From contig JAZPZD010000021.1 in assembly GCA_045544515.1 (NCBI GenBank), forward strand, positions 62,001 through 126,000: DNA of 64,000 nt, written 5' to 3'. Position numbers and translations under genes: made by a program. The notes beneath the pieces are model-generated. The model was not told the origin of the DNA, searched no databases, and saw only the letters and a program-made list of their open reading frames with translations. This document shows, in pieces, positions 59,558 to 64,000 of this stretch (position 1 is the stretch's first letter; each line of letters begins with the position of its first letter). The stretch comes from RGIG8748 sp045544515. Its GTDB lineage: Bacteria > Bacillota > Clostridia > UMGS1810.

Positions 59558-60742
59558 ATGAAAATTGCAGTAGCAGGAACAGGTTATGTTGGTCTTTCCA
59601 TTGCAGTGTTACTCTCGCAGAACAATGGCGTAACAGCGGTGGATATAGTGCCCCAAAAAGTAGAACTTATTAATAACAAAAAGTCACCTATAGTAGACAA
59701 GGAAATCGAAGATTATCTGGCAAACAAAACTCTTAATCTTGTTGCAACAACAGATGGTGACAAGGCATATGCAGATGCAGATTATGTTGTAATAGCTGCA
59801 CCTACAAATTATGATCCAAGCAAGAATTATTTTGATACTTCGGCACTCGAAAGCGTTATAGAACAGGTCATAGCGGCAAATCCTAATGCTATTATGATTA
59901 TCAAGTCAACTGTGCCGGTAGGGTATACAAAATCAATAAGAGAAAAGTTCAGTTGTGATAATATTCTCTTTAGTCCCGAATTTTTGCGCGAAGGAAGAGC
60001 CCTCTTTGATAATCTCTATCCGAGCAGAATTATTGTCGGTGTGCCAAAGGGGAATGTCCGTTTGCAAAAAGCTGCAGAAATTTTTGCAAATATGCTAAAA
60101 GACGGTGCAATAAAGGAAGATATAGATATTTTGTATCCCGACCTTACAGAAGCTGAGGCAATCAAGCTCTTTGCAAATACTTATTTAGCTTTGAGAGTTG
60201 CATATTTCAACGAGCTCGATACTTATGCAGAAACCAAAGGTCTTGACACCAAGTCTATAATAGAGGGTGTGTGTCTTGACCCGAGAATAGGAAATCATTA
60301 CAATAATCCTTCGTTTGGTTATGGCGGTTATTGTCTGCCAAAAGATACCAAGCAGTTAAGAGCTAATTACAATGATGTACCGCAGAACCTTATAGGTGCA
60401 ATCGTTGATGCCAACACAACCAGAAAGGATTTTATAGCAGATCAGATAATTTCTAAGAATCCTAATGTTGTAGGTATATACAGACTTACGATGAAGGCTA
60501 ATTCTGATAACTTCCGCCAAAGCTCTATTCAGGGTGTTATGAAAAGAATTAAGGCAAAGGGCATAGAAGTTGTAATATATGAGCCTACAATGAGAGAAGA
60601 TAAATTCTTTAACAGCAGAGTTATAAGAGATATAAATGAATTTAAAAACATATCCGATATAATAATCGCTAACCGTTACAACGAAGAAATAAGCGATGTA
60701 TTGGATAAGGTTTATACAAGAGATTTGTATTTTAGAGACTAA
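59558..60742 (+). CDS. ugd: UDP-glucose 6-dehydrogenase
   Basis: 394 residues. NAD loop AVAGTGYVGLSIAVLLSQ, VIKSTVPVGYT, SPEFLREGRALFDNLYPSR, and the catalytic Cys259 in GYGGYCLPKDTKQL. Oxidises UDP-glucose to UDP-glucuronate, the substrate of the epimerase just upstream. GGAGG site. The NRY triplet near the end is typical of the short Ugd class. Confidence 0.93.
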   Translation: MKIAVAGTGYVGLSIAVLLSQNNGVTAVDIVPQKVELINNKKSPIVDKEIEDYLANKTLNLVATTDGDKAYADADYVVIAAPTNYDPSKNYFDTSALESVIEQVIAANPNAIMIIKSTVPVGYTKSIREKFSCDNILFSPEFLREGRALFDNLYPSRIIVGVPKGNVRLQKAAEIFANMLKDGAIKEDIDILYPDLTEAEAIKLFANTYLALRVAYFNELDTYAETKGLDTKSIIEGVCLDPRIGNHYNNPSFGYGGYCLPKDTKQLRANYNDVPQNLIGAIVDANTTRKDFIADQIISKNPNVVGIYRLTMKANSDNFRQSSIQGVMKRIKAKGIEVVIYEPTMREDKFFNSRVIRDINEFKNISDIIIANRYNEEISDVLDKVYTRDLYFRD

Positions 60743-60754
60743 TTGGTGATAGAT

Positions 60755-61912
60755 ATGACTTTACAGCACAAGCTCACAATTCAATTAATTCGCTATGAGA
60801 TTGCACAAATACCGGTAGATCAAGAGCTTTTGGACTCCGTTACCGATGATGTGCTCTCCTTGGTATACCAATTTTCTGTTGAACAGGATGTGGCATACAT
60901 TGTGGGTTGTGCACTAAATAAACTCGGACTTTTGTCGGGTGATATCAAGGCGGCGTTTTTTAATGAGCAGCTTGCAAGTGTATATCGCTGTGAACAGCTC
61001 ATGCACGAATTACAGTGCGTTTGCTCCCTTTTTGAAGCAGAACAAATACCTTCTGTTGCATTAAAAGGTTCTGTTATTCGTCAGTTTTATCCCAAACCGG
61101 AAATGCGTGTAAGTTGCGATACAGATATCCTAATTCACAAAGAAAATTTGGAAAAAGCTTCTGAATTATTGAAGAATACTCTTGGATATGAATATGATGA
61201 CAAATGCGGTCACGATATCAGTTTTTATTCACCGTCGCAGTCTAAACTTGAGTTGCACCATACTTTGTTGGAGTATGATTTTAAAGGAAAAGATCTACTT
61301 GATAAAGTGTGGGAACATACTTATCTTGCAGATGGATTTAATTATAATTATGAATTTGACAAAGAATTCTTTATGTTTTACCATTTTGTTCATATGGCTA
61401 AACATATGCAAACAGGCGGTTGCGGTCTGAGACTGTTTTTGGATACATATATTCTAAAAAACGAGTTGGGTTATGATGCTTCAAAACTCAGTGATATGCT
61501 CTCGAAATCTCAACTTACAAAATTTGCCGAAGGTATATTTAAAACTGCAGAGGTGTGGTTTGGAACAGATGCAGAAGATGATTTTACTCTTCTTATGGCT
61601 GATTATGTGTTTGATTCGGGATTGTACGGCAGTGTAAAAAACCATGTTGCTTTGTCGCAAGCGAAAAATGGTTCGAGATTTAAAACACTTGTCAAAAGAA
61701 TATTTATGTCTTATAGCAGCCTTAAAATAATATATCCGATTATTGAAAAATACCCGATTTTAACACCCGTATTCGAAGTTGTACGCTGGTTTAGGATTAT
61801 TTTCAAGGACAAAGCAAAAAAGCAGATGGCTGTTATAAAACATAATGCCTCAATATCCGAAGAAAAGAAAAATCAAGTGGCGACACTTCTCAAAAATTTA
61901 GAACTTATGTAG
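60755..61912 (+). CDS. nucleotidyltransferase-fold protein (NTP_transf_5-like)
   Basis: 385 residues from MTLQHKLT; the TTG at 60743 is rejected for lack of a site. SVALKGSVIRQFYPKPEMRV then SCDTDILIHK is the Rx-S-x-D-x-D pattern of the 'uncharacterised nucleotidyltransferase' family common in polysaccharide and lasso-peptide loci. A ligand such as KLELHHTLLEYDF follows. Reaction unknown. It directly follows the sugar dehydrogenase and precedes the CYTH gene by 8 nt. Confidence 0.8.
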   Translation: MTLQHKLTIQLIRYEIAQIPVDQELLDSVTDDVLSLVYQFSVEQDVAYIVGCALNKLGLLSGDIKAAFFNEQLASVYRCEQLMHELQCVCSLFEAEQIPSVALKGSVIRQFYPKPEMRVSCDTDILIHKENLEKASELLKNTLGYEYDDKCGHDISFYSPSQSKLELHHTLLEYDFKGKDLLDKVWEHTYLADGFNYNYEFDKEFFMFYHFVHMAKHMQTGGCGLRLFLDTYILKNELGYDASKLSDMLSKSQLTKFAEGIFKTAEVWFGTDAEDDFTLLMADYVFDSGLYGSVKNHVALSQAKNGSRFKTLVKRIFMSYSSLKIIYPIIEKYPILTPVFEVVRWFRIIFKDKAKKQMAVIKHNASISEEKKNQVATLLKNLELM

Positions 61913-61920
61913 AGGAAACT

Positions 61921-62427
61921 ATGCCAAACAATCTGGAAATAGAAAAGAAATTCATAATACGCTATCCCGACACCGAGTTTTTGCAATCGTTGGAGGGATG
62001 TAGCTGTTCCGATATCGAGCAGATATATCTTGTAAGCGAAGACGGAAAATCCGAAAGGATAAGAAAACGCGGTACAGGCGGCGATTTCAAGTACTATCAC
62101 ACAGTAAAATACCACCTTACAGATATGACCAGGGTAGAGGACGAGAGTCTCATTACCAAAGAAGAGTACGAGGCTTTGAGGCAAAAATCAGACCCCAATC
62201 TTAATGTAATATACAAAACACGCTATGTTTTCCCTTTCCAAAATCATATGATAGAGATTGATGTTTTTCCATTTTGGGACAGACAGGCGTATCTGGAAAT
62301 AGAACTCGAAGACGAAAAAGAGGATTATAAAATCCCCGACTTTATTGAGATGGTTTGCGATGTTACTTTGGACAAAAAGTACACCAACCATTCCCTTGCC
62401 AAGACCATACCGGATCAGATTGTATGA
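61921..62427 (+). CDS. CYTH-domain triphosphate-binding enzyme
   Basis: 168 residues. N-terminal NNLEIEKKFII is the ExExK motif of CYTH proteins; alternating acidic/basic strands (ERIRKRG, YHTVKYH, EIDVFPFWDR, LEIELEDE) match the triphosphate tunnel fold. Likely inorganic triphosphatase or a nucleotide-triphosphate enzyme. Last gene of the plus-strand locus; link to polysaccharide is not obvious. Confidence 0.88.
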   Translation: MPNNLEIEKKFIIRYPDTEFLQSLEGCSCSDIEQIYLVSEDGKSERIRKRGTGGDFKYYHTVKYHLTDMTRVEDESLITKEEYEALRQKSDPNLNVIYKTRYVFPFQNHMIEIDVFPFWDRQAYLEIELEDEKEDYKIPDFIEMVCDVTLDKKYTNHSLAKTIPDQIV

Positions 62428-62434
62428 TAATCAA

Positions 62435-62462
62435 AACGCAGAAGCTTTTAAGCCTCTGCGTT
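62435..62462. terminator. terminator between the CYTH gene and radA
   Basis: AACGCAG (62435-62441) pairs with CTGCGTT (62456-62462); an inner AGCTT/AAGCC-type pairing adds stability. T-rich on both strands, so likely shared by the convergent genes. Confidence 0.7.
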
Positions 62463-62467
62463 GTTTG

Positions 62468-63826
62468 TTATTTTACCGCTTTTATGGCATCTGCCACAGT
62501 TTCTACGCCTATTATTTCTATACCCTTTGTTTCTTTTAGTTCTTTGGCGTTCTCTTTTGGTATAATGCATTTTTTAAATCCCAGCTTTTTGGCTTCGGAA
62601 ATTCGCTTTTCGATAAAACTCACAGAACGAACCTCGCCGGTTAAACCAACCTCACCGAGAATGAGTGTTTTTGCATCTATCACGAAGTTCTTGTAGTTCG
62701 ATGCCACCGCCAGCACAAGTGCCAGGTCCGATGCAGTTTCCGTAAGCTTAAGTCCGCCTACAACATTTATGTACACATCCTGACTTTGCATAGAATAACC
62801 AAGCTTTTTTTCAAGTATAGCCACAAGCATAGTAGCTCTGCTGTAATCTATTCCGTTTGCGGTTCTCCTTGCTATTGCAAAGTTTGTAGGTGCAGACAGT
62901 GCCTGGATTTCTGCAAGCATAGGTCTTGTGCCCTCAAGAGAGCAAACTATCGCCGACCCCGTTATATTATCCGGTCTTCCCGAAAGGAGCATTGCCGATG
63001 GATTGGGCACTTCTTTAAGTCCGGTATCTTTCATTTCAAACACGCCTATTTCATTTGTTGAGCCAAAACGGTTTTTAACTGTTCGCAGTATCCTGTAGCT
63101 CTGCTGTCTTTCACCCTCAAAGTAGAGCACGCAATCCACCATATGCTCAAGCACTCTCGGACCTGCAATGCTGCCTTCTTTGGTTACATGACCGACTATA
63201 AATATCGCAATGTTATTTTCCTTTGCAAGACGCATGAGAAAGTGTGTGGCTTCTCTCACCTGTGCTACACTTCCCGGTGCTGACGAAACATCTTCGCGGT
63301 ACATAGTCTGTATCGAGTCCACAATCATAACGGCAGGTTTTATCTCGTTTGCGTGATAGATTATGCTGTCGAGGTTAGTCTCTGCCAAAAGTTTTAGATT
63401 TTTGCCTTTTACACCGAGCCTTGTGGCACGCATTTTAATTTGTTGAGCCGATTCTTCGCCCGATACATAAAGAATGGGATATCCCTCGCCCAGACACTCG
63501 CAAATTTGCAAAAGCAGGGTAGATTTGCCTATGCCGGGGTCACCGCCAACCAGTACCAGAGAACCGCGAACCACACCGCCGCCCAGGACTCTGTCGAGCT
63601 CGTTTGTGCCGGTGGCAATTCTCTCGCCCTCGTCGTTGCCTATGTCTTTAAGTTCCTGGGGCACAGAACGAACGACGGCAGAACTCACCTTTACATCAAA
63701 TTTGCCTTGCGTCTGTTCGGCTTCTTCGATAAATGTATTCCAACTGTTGCACGACGGACACTTTCCAAGCCATTTGAGGCTGTCAAATCCGCAATTACTG
63801 CATACAAATTTTGTTTTAGTTTTCAT
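62468..63826 (-). CDS. radA: DNA repair protein RadA
   Basis: 452 residues. N-terminal zinc finger Cys9, Cys12, Cys23, Cys26; Walker A GGDPGIGKST (Lys101); RadA-specific VKNRFGSTNEIGVFEM; C-terminal Lon-like domain (VNVVGGLKLTETASDLALVL). RadA is a branch-migration helicase in recombination and fork repair. ATG behind TAGGAGA. Confidence 0.97.
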   Translation of the reverse strand: MKTKTKFVCSNCGFDSLKWLGKCPSCNSWNTFIEEAEQTQGKFDVKVSSAVVRSVPQELKDIGNDEGERIATGTNELDRVLGGGVVRGSLVLVGGDPGIGKSTLLLQICECLGEGYPILYVSGEESAQQIKMRATRLGVKGKNLKLLAETNLDSIIYHANEIKPAVMIVDSIQTMYREDVSSAPGSVAQVREATHFLMRLAKENNIAIFIVGHVTKEGSIAGPRVLEHMVDCVLYFEGERQQSYRILRTVKNRFGSTNEIGVFEMKDTGLKEVPNPSAMLLSGRPDNITGSAIVCSLEGTRPMLAEIQALSAPTNFAIARRTANGIDYSRATMLVAILEKKLGYSMQSQDVYINVVGGLKLTETASDLALVLAVASNYKNFVIDAKTLILGEVGLTGEVRSVSFIEKRISEAKKLGFKKCIIPKENAKELKETKGIEIIGVETVADAIKAVK

Positions 63827-63840
63827 ATGTATCTTCTCCT

Positions 63841-63868
63841 ATACTATAACTTTACTATAAATTATCAA
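63841..63868 (-). promoter_or_regulatory. candidate promoter of radA
   Basis: Minus strand TTGATA (63863-63868), 16-nt spacer, TAGTAT (63841-63846), overlapping an alternative TATAGT -10 box. Confidence 0.45.
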
Positions 63869-63896
63869 AAAAGTCCAGCATATTTAAAAAATAACT

Positions 63897-63928
63897 ATGC
63901 AGACGGTCTAATTAAAGTCCGTCTGCAT
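63897..63928 (-). terminator. hairpin between the last gene and radA
   Basis: ATGCAGACGG (63897-63906) pairs perfectly with CCGTCTGCAT (63919-63928); a T-rich tract follows on the minus strand. Probably terminates the gene to the right. Confidence 0.65.
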
Positions 63929-63935
63929 ATCTGAT

Positions 63936-64000
63936 TTATTTTGTAGCGGTATTATTGTTATTATTTGTTCCGCTTAATGTATCGTCTACGGAATCTTTTA
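63936..64000 (-). CDS. C-terminal end of a gene running out of the window
   Basis: Minus-strand frame ending KDSVDDTLSGTNNNNNTATK and stop (63936-63938), followed by the terminator hairpin. The Asn/Thr-rich tail is too short for identification. In many Firmicutes clpC precedes radA, but nothing here proves that. Confidence 0.5.
   Translation of the reverse strand, partial: KDSVDDTLSGTNNNNNTATK

Noticed and set aside
1..64000. CRISPR arrays, prophage, integrated plasmids, tRNA and rRNA genes
   Set aside because: No regularly spaced repeats, phage structural genes, integrases, transposases or tRNA/rRNA sequences were recognised in the window.

Overview
The window reads as a chromosomal segment of an anaerobic, endospore-forming member of the Clostridia (Firmicutes). 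Evidence: a SpoIIID regulator (26398-26652, minus), a SpoIID/LytB protein (3352-4671, minus), an L-box lysine riboswitch in front of asd-dapA-dapB, an FprA-type flavodiiron protein, strong AGGAGG ribosome binding sites and many TTGACA-17-TATAAT type promoters. I cannot name the genus. No rRNA, tRNA, CRISPR array or intact insertion sequence was seen.

Layout. (1) 1-4725, minus: spoIID-queA, then tgt and yajC (queuosine tRNA modification, Sec accessory protein). A self-contained DUF4160/DUF2442 two-gene cassette with its own consensus promoter and a perfect 20-bp palindrome sits between queA and tgt. (2) 4799-7882, plus: lysine riboswitch and asd-dapA-dapB. (3) 7885-9733: a NifU/IscU-like scaffold protein with a GGGtGRT-family partner. 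(4) 9745-10967: promoter, a 200-nt highly structured leader with an alternative-pairing terminator, then an unrecognised 161-residue protein translationally coupled to a Nudix hydrolase. (5) 10966-13500: HAD phosphatase, EamA transporter, DUF523, luxS. (6) 13530-21344: rpoB-rpoC with its own promoter and leader hairpin, and no rplJL upstream. (7) 21347-25589: nitroreductase, NSS transporter, flavodiiron protein, intracellular subtilisin. (8) 25595-30138: sugar nucleotidyltransferase, spoIIID, and a GGDEF/EAL cyclic-di-GMP pair. (9) 30138-36881, minus: glgP, PTS IIA-IIC-IIB, an EEP-family phosphohydrolase and malQ, an alpha-glucan use operon; malQ appears to start at AUC. (10) 36943-38244, minus: FAD/Rieske oxidoreductase. 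(11) 38335-62427, plus: a 24-kb surface polysaccharide (capsule/EPS) locus. (12) 62468 to the end, minus: radA and the tail of another gene.

The polysaccharide locus is the main accessory region. It has a sugar aminotransferase, an initiating phosphoglycosyl transferase, several GT4 glycosyltransferases, a Wzy-like polymerase, a Wzx-like flippase, and nucleotide-sugar supply genes (GHMP kinase, nucleotidyltransferase, UDP-glucuronate 4-epimerase, UDP-glucose dehydrogenase). Between the initiating transferase and the glycosyltransferases lies an unusual block of four ATP-grasp ligases, one GNAT acetyltransferase and a DctM-like permease with a tiny membrane partner. I infer, without proof, that this block makes and moves an amino-acid-like decoration or conjugate for the polymer. 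The block also shows recent rearrangement: a chimeric ATP-grasp ORF carrying a 177-nt near-identical direct repeat, a fossil GNAT tail, a truncated glycosyltransferase and a frameshifted acetyltransferase.
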